Origin: Corbicula japonica | Taxonomy: Eukaryota > Mollusca > Bivalvia > Venerida > Cyrenidae | DNA: 64,000 nt | Direction: 5' to 3' | Assembly (NCBI GenBank): GCA_038501625.1 | Contig: JAZAYU010000127.1 | Location: forward strand, 310,001-374,000 | Shown here: positions 11,368-23,697 of the stretch, piece after piece | Layout: every line of letters begins with the position of its first letter | Numbering within the stretch: position 1 is the stretch's first letter | Notes under the pieces: model-generated | Told to the model about the DNA's origin: nothing | Seen by the model: the letters and a program-made list of their open reading frames with translations, nothing else | The model's database searches: none | Translations under genes and position numbers: made by a program

Positions 11368-11373
11368 AATAAA
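11368..11373 (+). terminator. Poly(A) signal of BTB copy 2
   Basis: AATAAA in GTGCAATAAAACATATGCAAG, matching the context of the second signal of copy 1. Confidence 0.65.
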
Positions 11374-13703
11374 ACATATGCAAGAAATGTGTATTGGTTT
11401 TGTATTTCTACAAATGATTATCGTCTTATTGAGTGACAGTTGTAATTTGCATTTGAAATGTAAAATGTTACAGTCCTACAATATGAGGTCTATATGTTAG
11501 CGTCCCGGTTTAAGACGAGCAAAACACTGGCCACATTAAGCAATAAGTTTTCTTATTATTCTCGATATAAGAAAGAAACATAGTATTAACTAACATATCA
11601 TTATATACCTTCTCCCTTAATGTGTCCCTTCTTTGATTCCTAGATTTTATCGTAAAATGAGCGACATAAATATGTAGTTTTCGTATATCGATGGCCTATT
11701 GGAACAGCTTTATTGTCGATGGCCTATTGGAACAGCTTTATACTGTAAACCCCCTCCCATGATCCTTTTTACAATTCTGCATTCTTCCTTAAAACTTCAC
11801 AGAAACCCAATTGAATATACAATTTGTTATTTGACTCTGTTAAAGAGTATGTTTTTACAACAATACGCTTCCAACATGGATTTTACTTAAACACAATTAT
11901 TTCTGTATTTTTCTTGATAAAGAACAAGTGTTCGAAAATTCGAAAGTAAAGAGTGTGTATTATTTATAAAATATATAACTGACTTCCCTTTTGGAAGATT
12001 TTATGTACTTGTAGTATGTTTTTAATTCGGCCATTTTGGACGCATCGTCGCACCCATAACGCGGTGCGATTACAGCCAGCATCGGCTTTGTTCTAGAGTT
12101 GGATTGATTGTGTGCAGCTTAAGTCCATGACTAATTTGTGCGAAATATAAAAAAATACATGAAAAAGAACAATAAGAAAAGAAAACACGTTCTCTGAAGG
12201 TAACATGAACGTAACCCATCGTATTCAATAACTTCTATAGTAAGTAAGCACTAGGGAGCACTACCTTACTACAATACTCAACAAAAATAATATGAAAATA
12301 GCAACCGTTATCGGAAACTTCGGCCATTTATGCAATGTGCAATTTAATTGCTTTCAGAAACATTTGTTTTAAATACCATCTGTAACAATATTCTTTGTGT
12401 TATTTTCACATAAACAGTTTATACGATGCACATATGAATATGTAAATAATATTTATAGTTAATTAATGGGAAAATTCCCAGTAATTCTACCGATGAAGAA
12501 TCGGATCAAAGGCGTAAGCTCGCAATGCAGTTATTGTTTTCTAACGACCTTAACCGTGGTATGAAATTACACTTAATATTTTTTGTGAATTTATTCCGTA
12601 TTTTAGTACAGGTGGAATCATTTATTCGTAACAAAACGAGATTCTTAGGTTTCTTTATTGCAGTTTAGAATTTAACCCGCTCATCAAATTGAATAACCTC
12701 AATAATAAGTGCAATACTTACAAATACAACAAAATTATTATTTTTGGGGAACATGTAGGCATTCCTGCCTAATATTGTAGTTATTTTTATTATTGTTGTA
12801 AACAGAAAATCAATCATGTCGCAATATTTTGGTTTGGATGATTAAAAAGCTAACAATAATGACCTTCGGAAGCAATATCTTAATAAAACGTGTAACTTTG
12901 CTAAGATTGTTATTTCTTCCGATTGGAAAGATATTTATATTTTTTTAGTACTTTGTCAGTGGTTTTGCCCTAAACTGAAGCACATATGCATTGCTTTCCT
13001 TTTTGAAATTATAAAGTTGAAATACTTAAGTTTAATTAATGTTTATTAGATATGAGTGATAATGAAGAATTCAGCGCACAGAAAATGTTGTTATTTGCTT
13101 ACATTCTGAGATCACTGTAAGTTACGAATGGCTCTAAAACGTCTAAGAAGACCTTTAATATCCTATAACAACAATTAATTTGTTATGGAATATTTAAGAT
13201 CATAAAATGCTGCTGTAACGACATATAACAAAACAAATATCTGAAATACTGGCGTCGTTAACACAGAATAGGCCATTATTTTCTGTATCAGACAGCTTAA
13301 TCCCAGTAAATCAGTTCAATGCCATGATATAATTCGAGGTGGCTATGGTTTTCTTGAGAAATAACGACTGTCGACGATATAATAAGATTAATTTAACATG
13401 AAATAAGAAAAGAGGTAAAACACTGGCGACAGCAGAAAACAACACATCAATTCGTCGTAGATAACATACAGATTTTTTGCGTGCAAAACTTAGCTAGACT
13501 TGCAGTTTGTCATTTGGTGAACTATGTGGAACCGGTTTTGTGTCCATGCTTTCACAAAACCGTTCGTAAATTAAAAGGATTTTTTCGTACCTGTCTTAAC
13601 CATTGATTGCAAGTGTCGAAATGGCCGAAATCGTTATTAAGATACAATTATTTATTTGCATATAACATACATAGCAAATAAACAGATATGCAATTATGTA
13701 ATT
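11374..13703. other. Long intergenic spacer, one 28-bp duplication
   Basis: At 11688-11743 a 28-base unit containing TCGATGGCCTATTGGAACAG is present twice in tandem. Otherwise the stretch is ordinary AT-rich DNA. I see no exon-like frame, no fourth BTB copy and no terminal inverted repeats. Confidence 0.5.
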
Positions 13704-13950
13704 TTGAAACGTGCAAACAATTGAACAAACATCAGTAAGTTTACATGACACGTGTGAATAATAATTAAAGGGACTGGCACTGCTCTTTTCTATAAACCAA
13801 TCATATAATTAAAATCTGTCAGTAAAACAATTAATGTTAAACCACGTGACACGACTCAATTCACTTGTAACATAGCATGGGCAAGATATGCTCTGTCAAA
13901 ATGTCGATTACTGGTCAACGTAAACTGAGATACCCCAAAAAGTATAAAAT
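13704..13950 (+). promoter_or_regulatory. Promoter of BTB copy 3
   Basis: Homologous to the other two promoters: AAACCAATCA (CCAAT box), CTCTGTCAAAATGTCGATTA, and TATAAAAT at 13943-13950. The E-box position used in copies 1 and 2 is mutated to CACTTG, but a CACGTG is present about 20 bases upstream (13843-13848). Promoter conservation contrasts with the damaged start codon downstream. Confidence 0.68.
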
Positions 13951-14040
13951 AAAGTAAATATCCAAAGAAGTCAAAATTTGATTACGAGTAATCGAAGGAG
14001 CAACTTAAACAAGCAACATATTTAATCTGAAAACATTGGC

Positions 14041-15853
14041 TTGGAAAGATTTCCCTTGGTGAACGCTAAACAAAGCGATATGTACACAAATACGGACTTT
14101 GGATATGATTACGAAGGTTTGTTCGATTTCTATATTGAAAACAAAAACCTCTAAACTATAACATGTTTCTTAATATTGAAAAAAAAAACAACACTTTGAA
14201 ATTATCAGTTTACGAGGGAGATTTTTTGTAGAATTTTTTATTGAGTAAAAATCACCTTTCCTTTAATATGTGTGAACTTACGTCGCCGTGAAATAGAAAA
14301 GTAAACACAGTTTTAATGTTCAATTAAATTAATATTTACAGCGGTGGTGAACATTGCCGTGTTATTATAATTGTTATTAATCTTTTCAGATTATTCGTCC
14401 GGATATGACTCTACGGACATCTCCGACGCCGAATCCGTCACGTCCTGGGAATCACGTGACAGTCTACTCAGCACGGAACTGGAGAGTAGCAGCAATCTTC
14501 TTCCAGCAGACGATAACGCGGAAGTGATGAGCTTCCACAGCACGCATGCGCTGTCTGAACACTTGAAGGTGATCCTGGCAATGCCTGAGATGTGTGACGT
14601 CACATTCCTTGTAGGGCCAGGCGAAATTCCCGTTTATGGTGTGAGGGCAATAATGGGCACCAGAACTCGGTATGTCTTCTATTTGAGTGTTTATGTTCAT
14701 TCAATTAAATTAAAATTACATTCATAGAGCCTTTATAATACAAATTGTTAACCGTACAATTTCGTGTTCGTTTCCTTTCGCACACATGATATTCGATATT
14801 AAGTTCCTTGTTGTTGTTAATGCATATCAGGTCAATTATATTGGATACTCACGGTTAAGAGATAATAAAGTGTCTGTTTACTTTTATATTATATTAACTC
14901 ATATGCGTAAATAAATTATTATTCAGGGTCTTGTACCAGCTGATACTAAAACACATGGCAATGCAAGCAGCAGACGACGAAAGAAACGCCAAAAAGAGCA
15001 AGAAAACAAAGAAAACGAAATCAGTCGGCATAGGTCGGTCTTTTTCGCAGAGATTGGTGATTCCGGTAAAGGAGTACGACGCCGAGGTGTTCCAAATGTT
15101 GATACAGTTTGTTCATTGCGGAAGTGTGACCATCAGGGAAGATACGGTAGCCGGTGAGTATACAAATTACAACTGGCTTGATTTGTGTAATATTACTGGT
15201 CTGTTATCTTTAATATAGTATGATAAATCTAATATAATCATATATAATAGAGATGAAGTATAGAAACATTTAATAACGGAAATCACACAAGAAAATAACA
15301 TTCGCGAAAAATAAAATTGGTTGGTTACTTATTAAATTTAATTCTATTTTAGGTTTGTTTTGTGCCGCTTGCCACTTTGAATTGCCTGAGCTGTCGAAGG
15401 CATGTATGGACTTTGTTGAAAGATGTCTGAAAGCAGGTCGTGCCAAGGAGATTCTCTTATCTGCTCGCTGTTACAGTCATCACGAGGCAGTTAGCCATCT
15501 TTTTGATAAGGTAAGTTACATGTTGCCATGTCAGTAAATAAAATCTACTTTACCATTGACAAACATTTGACCTCCGTCACCGGGGAATTCTAAATAGATT
15601 TTAAATGGATAATAATTCGTTGTCATTTAATCTTGTTAATATATTTTGCATAGTTGCGTATTTTCAATGAATGATCGCATTTCCCATAGATAATTTATAT
15701 TGTCTTAACACTGATTGGATTTTGCATAAATTTACATGACGAATATTAAATACTTAACGCCGTCAGTTTACTAATTATTCATTTTATACTTTTCAGATTT
15801 ATTCCATCCTGGACAGGCGCTATATCGCAAAACGGAAAGAAACATCAGTCTGA
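14041..15853 (+). pseudogene. BTB copy 3, start codon lost (possible pseudogene)
   Basis: Exons 14041-14116, 14390-14669, 14927-15153, 15353-15510 and 15797-15853 align with copies 1 and 2 and keep one frame to TGA. The ancestral ATG is TTG at 14041-14043; an in-frame stop lies upstream without an ATG, and the next in-frame ATG is codon 14 (14080-14082), which would give 252 aa lacking only the first 13 residues. The first donor is GTTTGT, weaker than the GTTAGT of the other copies. In the first part of the BTB domain it differs from copy 1 by five replacements against two silent changes, including His to Tyr in PVHGVRAI and Arg to Gly in GPRE. This suggests relaxed constraint. It could still be translated from codon 14; the TATA box, other splice sites and poly(A) signal are kept. 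Confidence 0.72.
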
Positions 15854-16015
15854 TCAAGTACGGGTACTGACATTTGGATCTTCTGAAAAAAAACAACATG
15901 TTCCAGGAAATTATTTACGCGCGTGCCTAAGACTTCCTCAAGTGCTTGTTTTATCATTAATAGTTGTTACAGTATTGTTGAATTTATTTTGTTAATGATT
16001 AATATAAGAATGTGC

Positions 16016-16021
16016 AATAAA
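16016..16021 (+). terminator. Poly(A) signal of BTB copy 3
   Basis: AATAAA in TGTGCAATAAAGC, at the equivalent position to the other copies, after a conserved GTTACAGTATTGTTGAA block in the 3' UTR. Confidence 0.6.
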
Positions 16022-17337
16022 GCTTATACTAGAAATCTGTTAATTATTCATATACATCTGTGCATTATGTCAAATCATTGTGGAAAAGTTTCCAGGAAAA
16101 CTCATCTTACATCAGAAAAGTCGTGTGTTACTCAGTATACTCATAAGCAGTCTTTATAAACTAGTAATGCAAACTGCTTAATTGCCATTGAATCCCCTCT
16201 TGATCCGCGCCAGGGTCAGTATAAATATTGACGAGAGGAAGCTGCCGAATTTATTTCATTATAATTAATTTTCATTTCACTCTGGCAAACTATTTCCGTA
16301 AAAGAACAATACGCCTGTCTGATTTCTACATTTCGATAAATACTTGCGTTTTAACCCTTAATGATGGCGTATGGGGTCAGAGACCGATAAATTGTTTGTA
16401 TTCTAATTGACTTCTCGAACGTTTACAGTAATTAATCTGCTGCGAACGTTTCGGACACTTCTCCCTCCGGAGCGTACAGTGCAGCAATCGTTGACAGCAG
16501 TAGCGAGTGTGATTAATTTCTTCCTTAGACAATACTAGAGCACGGTGTCCCCAGTGGTACATGTTATCAAAGCTTGTGCATGTATGTCATGCCATGCTTT
16601 GATTAATCTTGTTCACCAGACCAATTTACTAATCGAGTGATTTTTCAACAGGATCTCCATTAGATAGATGATACATATTTAACTTGTTGCAAAACATCTA
16701 TAAAGCCGTGAACTAACTTATCTTTGTAACTGCAAAATAGCTCTATACTCTTTTCTACCTTTGGAAACTAATTCTGGGGGTGCTGTAAACGCTTATTTTT
16801 TTGTTAAACAAAACAGTTTAAGGAACTAGTAATGCAACGGACATCTAAACAGATCATGAAATTTAATTCGTGTTTGTTTGTTTTTGGTTGTTTTGTGTTT
16901 TTGTTGTTTTTTTCGGGGGGGGTGGGGGGGGGGGGGCTTTTGTGAGCTTTTGATATTTTGACCAATCGAGTGTCTTATACGAAACTTATGTTACAATATT
17001 GATGTACCTGATATTCGTTTCTATCAACGCCGATCACCTTTTTAAAGTATATATTTTTGTTCCATTACCAAATTGATGATGAATATATGAAATACTGCCT
17101 CAGACGATGGCAAGTTTTCGCAACCCATAAATAAATGTTGTTTAGCGATTTTAATTTGCGCATGTATAGGTCATGTCCATTGCTACGAGTATTTCATGAA
17201 TCAGTGTTTTATATTCCAGGTATGAGCCAGTAACAAGCAGGTGTACTTCGTGTATAATTGGAAATAATTGTGTATCTAGAAGAATCCTGACAAATAGGTG
17301 TGCCACAATATAAGGAGGTTATATTTAAGATATAGAT
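16022..17337. other. Intergenic, homopolymer G tract
   Basis: No gene is visible. A T-run followed by interrupted poly-G lies at about 16905-16937, a likely assembly and replication trouble spot. Confidence 0.5.
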
Positions 17338-17856
17338 AATGATAGTGCCTCTGGCTGGAAGCGAACCCGCACCGTCACGGCCACAGCGCCTAGCCCTGCA
17401 ATTCCCGCGACGCAACCAACTGAGCTAACCGGGACAACCGAAAAACGGTTGATCGGATAGCCCTGATATACGCAACGATCACTGCATGACATCGATAACG
17501 GGTTATTTTTACTGATAACAGTACTGACTAAATGTACGGGGAGACTTTTTACGGCCGCCACACTGCACAAATAGCGCTACTGTGAATTTCAAATGATAGT
17601 GCCTCTAGCTGGGAGCGAACCCGCACCGTCTTTTCGACAGCGCCTAGTCCAGCAATTCCCGCGACGCAACCAACTGAGCTAACCGGGACAACCCCAAAGG
17701 TTGATCGGATAGCTCTGATATACGTAACGATCACTGCATGACATCGGTAATGGGTTATTTTTACTGATAACAGTACTGAATAAATGTACGGGGAGACTTT
17801 TTACGACCGCCACACTGCACAAATAGCGCTACTGTGAATTTCAAATGATAGTGCCT
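17338..17856 (-). repeat. Tandem dimer of a tRNA-derived SINE-like unit
   Basis: Two units of about 253 bases begin at 17341 and 17595, and the join sequence AATGATAGTGCCT occurs three times (17338, 17592, 17844). On the minus strand each unit reads CCCGGTTAGCTCAGTTGGTT (A-box-like), GCGGGAATTGC, then GTGCGGGTTCGC (B-box-like), spaced as in a tRNA. About 150 bases of non-tRNA body follow. The anticodon region is not convincing, so these are pol III SINE-like repeats, duplicated in tandem, and not tRNA genes. Differences between units are few. Confidence 0.65.
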
Positions 17857-18469
17857 AAATCGCGTACTTGTAATATTCCAGTGTTTGATGTGTACCATTT
17901 TCTATATATTTGAAGTATTCAAAACAAAAAAAAAATTTTGCCTATGGCATCATTCATTCAAGATAAGACACAGAGAAGGCCTAAGCCGCCTTTGGAAAAT
18001 GCATTCATTTAGACGTTAATTATATTGCAGATCTTGTTGGACATGCGTTCTGTTAGGAATAAACACAGCAACATTTGGCTGACAGTGCATAACAAAGTCA
18101 TTCATAACTTCCTATGCAAAACGTGCAGATAATGTATTCCCTCCCGATATTGCTATTTAATATGATGCAGTTTGTGCCACAGGTCCTGTCAATTTTATAA
18201 ATAAAGAAATAAATGATAAATGCGCATGTCAGAATGAGTCTGAAGAAGTCACACAAGAAGCGGACGAGGAACGAAAAGACACAAATATACACGTATTAAG
18301 ATCATTATAAAAATTCGTTGACAAAAATTATGAATATGTGATCGAAACAATGTTAGCAAGCATTGAATAGCGGAAAGTCCTGTTGAATAAGTATATTTGG
18401 TAATGGTTGTTTAATAAGATAAAAGACCGGGCTAGAGGGAGCGACGGTTTGTTATTACCAGAATCATTT
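17857..18469. other. Intergenic, no gene seen
   Basis: AT-rich spacer between the SINE-like dimer and the MITE at 18470; no clear structure noticed. Confidence 0.45.
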
Positions 18470-18720
18470 GGGGCTCGCCACGGGAAAAGGTACCTTCGGA
18501 CATATTCTGTGACATTTTAGTTGTTACTATATTAAGAATGAACTTACAACTATCTTTTATGTTTTCATAACTAAAAAGTGATTTTATCACACATTTTGAC
18601 AATAAAATGATATTTTTAACGCGAAATGCATAATAATTAATGTCGTCTGCTCAAATTTATGACGTCATATCAAAGATTGACGTCAACTGTCCGAAGGTAC
18701 CTTTTCCCGTGACGCGCCCC
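18470..18720. mobile_element. 251-bp MITE with 33-bp inverted repeats
   Basis: The left end (18470-18502) begins GGGGCTCGCCACGGGAAAAG and the right end (18688-18720) is its reverse complement with two mismatches. ATTT flanks both sides (18466-18469, 18721-18724), a probable 4-bp target duplication. The interior is AT-rich and carries TCGTCTGCTCAA and TGACGTCA, also found at 2.9-3.3 kb. It has no coding capacity. The superfamily is not assigned. Confidence 0.85.
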
Positions 18721-21700
18721 ATTTTAGCTTATTATCCTTCCCTTCTTGTTTTGATTGCTTTTGAATAAATAAAAGAAAGAGACCGATAAACTCTCAAAAA
18801 AGGATATCATTCTATACGCTCATATCTGTATTACCCGAAATCATACCGAGGATTATTATTATGGAACCAGTATTATGTATAGATTTATATACTGATAGTG
18901 CAGTGTGATATTCACATCTAAATTCAAAACAAGCCGTTTTGTATTATAAAAATATCGTTCGTATGTGTGCGAAAAGGTTTGTTTTTTATGCATTGCTCTA
19001 GCTGCTCATTTTTTAAATTTGTGTTCTATTTTAGTTATGACGGTTACCATTTCTCAAGATAATTATGTCATATACAAAAGTAAATATACATGGGTGATTG
19101 TTTTCAGGATTTTGTCTGAAATTCATGATTCTGTGTGTGTAAAAATGGTTGATTCTCTTTTTTTTCTCAACATTTATTGACAAATATTCAGGATTTGTGG
19201 ATTTTTAGATTTCATAATTTTTGCTCATATGATATCCAGTCTCTAAAAGAGATGTTTCATTTCGATTGTTAGAAAGAATGATATTCGTTTAAGGAAATTA
19301 ATAAACATAATTTTGACAAATATTCCAATAGAGCTGACTGATCTCATAAATTAAAAAGTGCATAGCGTGACGATTTTCTGGAAGGAGAAATTCATTGATT
19401 GTAAAAGGCTCACATTGCAAAGACCATTGATAGGAGATATTTTTGACTGACACATATTTCGATTCAGTTAGATATTTATGACAAATTCAGTATACAGTTT
19501 AGCCCCTTGAGTAAAATAAATCATCTATTTTCTTACAGCCCTATGTCAAAACCATGTTCAGTGTCTGGCTAATTCCATTAACACCTCATATAGCGGTGCG
19601 TTCGATCTCACTTGACATGCAAAGAGTGTTTGATTGTATATTGGTTGGTCTGTCTGTCTGTCTGTTTGTTAGTCTACTATGCTTTTTGATTACTTTTCAG
19701 TAGCAGAGTGGGTTAGGGATAATTCACCAAGACAATTTGTACATGTTTGTCTCCCTTTTGACAGCAATAATATTGTTATATCACCGCATGGAATTCGCAT
19801 ACACCCTGAACTCTTATTGACCCTATAATTTGGGATAATACTTGTTTGACATTTATTTAAGTTGTTAAATTTATTTCAATTAGTCTTCAAACTCATTTTC
19901 CTGTATATTTTATTATAAACCTAACTGTTTGTTAGCATGGAGCCGTCGGACAATACTAAGCTTTACACGGAGATTGAAATTGAATCGTTTAGAAACTTAA
20001 TTTTAAATGAACGTTATTTTTTAGTCTTCTTGTGATCGTGTGTTCATAACTATAATTCCTTCTTGGAGGCAACGTCCTACTGAAAAACTTACACCAGAAT
20101 AAATTGCTTTTACGAGATTGATCAGTTCTAAAATTTACGATCTCTTTTTCTTTCATTACTCGCATTCCTTTGTGTTTCTACCAACTGTTGTTTATTTGGC
20201 TTAATTAAAGAACATTGTGATCTGTGGACGGCAGATTACTCGCTAGTATCCTAATTATTAAAATTCCAAAACGTTATGGTAATTTCAACCGATGGGACTT
20301 CTAAAAACGACACGTGATACAGAATGATTCATGTTAAGGGATTGTAAAGGGTGTCCCTTTGTTGGCGCTTTGTTGCAAGTCAATCCATTATCTCCCACAA
20401 CAGACAATGTATTGAAATTTTGTTCTGGAACAGCTACAGCGAATATTATAAGCGACTTAAATGATGGATAACAAACGTACATTTTTTTTCATAAATTTTT
20501 TATGAACTTGTTTATACGGTCTTTTATGTTATAGATTATGCACTTATTATATTTTTTTTTATAAATTTAGCATATATTTATTTAAAAAATCGGTCCTGCT
20601 GAAATGATTATTGCGTCCACCGGGGTGATAATCACGGCACGTGAGGGAAATAATGTACTCCGTAATAACCTGACGAAAACAAGCTTCTAAAATCATTTTC
20701 TTTCGCCAACTTGCCAGAAAAGACACACAAATATATGTTCGCCAACTACACAGTTCAGTTTCAGACACATTATAATACTAGTGTATCTGACCTAGAGGCG
20801 ACCAGTGAAGAAAAATATCAGACGACATGTATTTGCCGGCTTATGAGGATCTACACTGAGTAAATGGTTGAACTGTTCTTAGTCTCAATCATTCAGACGC
20901 TCTGATTTCGCAAAGGCGATCAGTACGTCTGAAGACAGTGTTCGTTAAAAAACCAGACACTCCAAACGAAGCGTGTAATTAGGACATTAGTATGGAACGC
21001 CGTTGTTGTCTTGTGAAAATTGTTTTTTAGACTGTCGCCCTGCCAGCTAGAAATCAAAAATACATATCATACGGCGACACGCATTTTTTAACTGTATTAT
21101 TGCGCCCACAGGCGTGTTCAAGTAAGCTGAGTTCTGCGGTTACCAAGAGATCTGATAAAAAGTTTATACAGATGTTGCAAGCACAATAGCTACCTTATGC
21201 AACCTAAGAAATATTTTAGAAAGAAATCATTTCAATAAGAAGATCATATTTTTTTCTAAATTTGGACCTTTTTGGATCAAAATTACGTCTGTAGTGAAAA
21301 ACTTTGCCCTACAACCATTTTTTTGAATTTCTTAAGATAACTTCAAAAATTCTTTGGCATACCCTAATGGCGATCTTAGAAACATTTAACAGTGAAATCA
21401 CTAAAATTTAATTTAAAAAAGTCAATAAATTCCCAATTACGAAAAGACAAAAGTGTTTAGACAATTTAGAACAGTAAAGAAAAAATAAAGCTTGAAAATC
21501 CCTAAAATTCTATTTGCGATCAAACACAAAAACGAAGCATTGCAAAACAAAAACAGTTCAAATGCCCACATGATCAAAATGATAATGACAATATCCAAGA
21601 TTCTTTAAGAGAACTTTTAATTATACAGAGAGAAAACAACAATTTCTTGTCATCCATTTTCGCCACCATGAAATTAACGGTCAAGACAAACTTTTACAAA

Positions 21701-22300
21701 TACCTCTTACTGTATACATGTGTTAGACAAGGTGATCTTAGATTTTGTTGTTAGTAACTCATTATTCAGGAAGGCATTTAAATTGATGTTTAGTATTGCT
21801 TTGTTTTTGTGTTTGGCTGCAGAATTTAGGGACTTTTTAGGTCCAACTATTTTTCTTTACTGTTCTTACTTTTCTTGACGTATAAATAATAAACATACAT
21901 AATAAGATTTATTTATGCAAAGTTTGACGGAACTGCATTTTTACGTTAGAGAGATTTTAATATTCTTCCCTTTTTATCAATAACCGTACAATGACAACTG
22001 CCATACCCTACAGCGTGACAGTCTAAAATCATTATCACGAAGAGGCAGCAACGGCCTACCATATATTTGCATTCATTTATGTAAAATGGGCTAGGCAAGT
22101 ACTAAACGTCCTTTGCTTTATAAACCATATACCTGATTTTGTAGCTCGATATCATATTACCTAAATTTCACTTTGCCCAGAATGGGAGAAATATGGTTAA
22201 AGCACTGTTAACAAATTTCATTGGAAATCGCGATTGATTTTGGATTTGTTTACCATACAAAAGCGCCATCTGTCGGTCAGACTTTTTATATAGCGATGTC
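18721..22300. other. Intergenic; possible family A remnant
   Basis: A segment at about 19595-19755 (ATGCAAAGAGTGTTTGATTG, a (GTCT)n run, then TTCACCAAGACAATTTGTAC) matches the middle of the family A repeat at 51300-51375. The rest shows no gene, and open frames are short and unsupported. Confidence 0.45.
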
Positions 22301-22352
22301 TCTAGACGTTCGTCAGAGCAGTGTGACACTGATCAATGACAGAACGTCTAGA
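22301..22352. repeat. 52-bp palindrome
   Basis: TCTAGACGTTC at 22301-22311 pairs with GAACGTCTAGA at 22342-22352, with GTCA/TGAC and CAGTGTGACACTG inside. It would form a cruciform or RNA hairpin. It directly precedes two larger inverted repeats. Confidence 0.7.
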
Positions 22353-22393
22353 TGATCTAGACTAAACTGTTCTATGAAGATATTATACAAATG

Positions 22394-22524
22394 AATACTA
22401 ATGTTGAGGTCGATATGTAGTTTTGCGGATCTGGGTAGTGTGATATCGACCGAGGACGAAGTCCGAGGTCGATATCACACTACCCAGGTCCGCAAAACTA
22501 CATATCGGCCTTAACATTAGTATT
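22394..22524. repeat. 131-bp near-perfect palindrome
   Basis: Left arm from AATACTAATGTTGAGGTCGA, right arm ending TTAACATTAGTATT; the inner stems GGGTAGTGTGATATCGACC and its complement are perfect. The apex is a 15-base spacer (22452-22466) GAGGACGAAGTCCGA, itself a small GGAC-GAA-GTCC hairpin. It is a foldback or MITE-like element with no coding content. Confidence 0.85.
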
Positions 22525-22532
22525 TACTTGTT

Positions 22533-22563
22533 ATATCATATACCCTATGAATTTAAAGCATTC

Positions 22564-22618
<55 letters not shown>

Positions 22619-22725
22619 AGCAAAGGTAGTTATTAATTCCCGGGGTAGTTATCACTTTTTTCGGACTCGCGAGTACGGAGCTCTCGACCAATCAGAATGC
22701 TTTAAATTCATAGGGTATATGATAT
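22533..22725. mobile_element. 193-bp MITE with 33-bp perfect inverted repeats and (GAT)n
   Basis: The 33-base end at 22533-22565, containing CCCTATGAATTTAAAGCATT, is perfectly repeated in inverted orientation at 22693-22725. Inside is a (GAT)n microsatellite of about 18 units (22564-22618) and ACTCGCGAGT, a short perfect palindrome. The Met-rich open frame is an artefact of the microsatellite. Confidence 0.8.
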
Positions 22726-23154
22726 TAAGCATTATATTATTATTATTCACAGAATATTTTTCGAAGTCCAGACAACTGTAAATTAATGGAATGACCTATG
22801 TGTCTCTATCATTTTGACTGTCTGCACGAAGACAAGCGTTTTTTTTCTGGTGTAATCTTCTGGAATATCCTAGTATTGCCAGACGTAACACTCAATTTAC
22901 ATCGGAGTTAATTCGACGGTAAAGTGAATCATCAATTTCGCGTTTCACAAGTGAAAGAATAAACTTGGGACTGGACAAAAATCTCACGACACTGACTAAA
23001 ATGCAAACTCATCAATTTCGTGTTGTTCGCTGTTTGTTTTCTCGCTAGGTAATCACATCATGTTTTTTTTCCTGTAGACGGTCATTATTTCCCTTGATAT
23101 TTAAGAAGAGTATATCGGTCAGTATTATCAGCTTAGATGCTCGGAAGATGGGCA

Positions 23155-23460
23155 TAAGGTCACAAAACTAAGATTGAAGATCAGGGCTGAGTTATAAAAC
23201 TGAGGTTGGAAACCATTGAGACTGGTCGCCATTTCAGCTAATCAGATGCTTGAGATTTTAGACTGGTTTCCATGCTCAGTTTTATAATCTTGGGACCTTT
23301 TGCCATTTCAGCCTATCAGATGTTTGAGATTTGAGACTAATTTCCATGCTCAGTTTTATAGCCTTGGGACCATTTGCCATTTCAGCCAATCAGGTGCTTG
23401 AGATTTGAGACTGTTCTCCAGATTTAGTTGTATGATCTTTGGCATCGGTGTTCTATGCGA
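23155..23460. repeat. Family B palindromic repeat, multiple half-units
   Basis: Three successive half-units carry GCCATTTCAGC-AATCAG-TGCTTGAGATTTGAGACT-like sequence, each closed by TTTTATAATCTTGGGACC-like ends. The same sequence forms complete palindromes at 23698, 27091, 53998 and 62635. Here the arms are mostly in one orientation, a partial tandem expansion. Confidence 0.7.
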
Positions 23461-23697
23461 CAATGATCATTCAAAGCCGGATGCAAAGGGGTTCGTTTGC
23501 GGCAGTATTATGGTAGTTACATGATAATGTTTAACTTTCTGGTCAAAATCCCCATGAAGAATTGAATATCGCTACCTACAAAGGGGATTCGAGCAGTTCC
23601 ACTGTCCTCTTTACCCGCCTCTGATCATATAAAGTTGTATATGGAAAGAAAGGTTATGCAGCTTGACTAGTAGAAGTAGTCTTAATGTGGAAAACAG

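Noticed and set aside
17341..17440. True tRNA genes on the minus strand
   Set aside because: A- and B-box-like parts are good, but the acceptor and anticodon arms do not fold properly and the unit is tandemly repeated with a long body.
22566..22781. Open frame beginning with 17 Met
   Set aside because: A direct product of the GAT microsatellite inside a MITE; no protein support.
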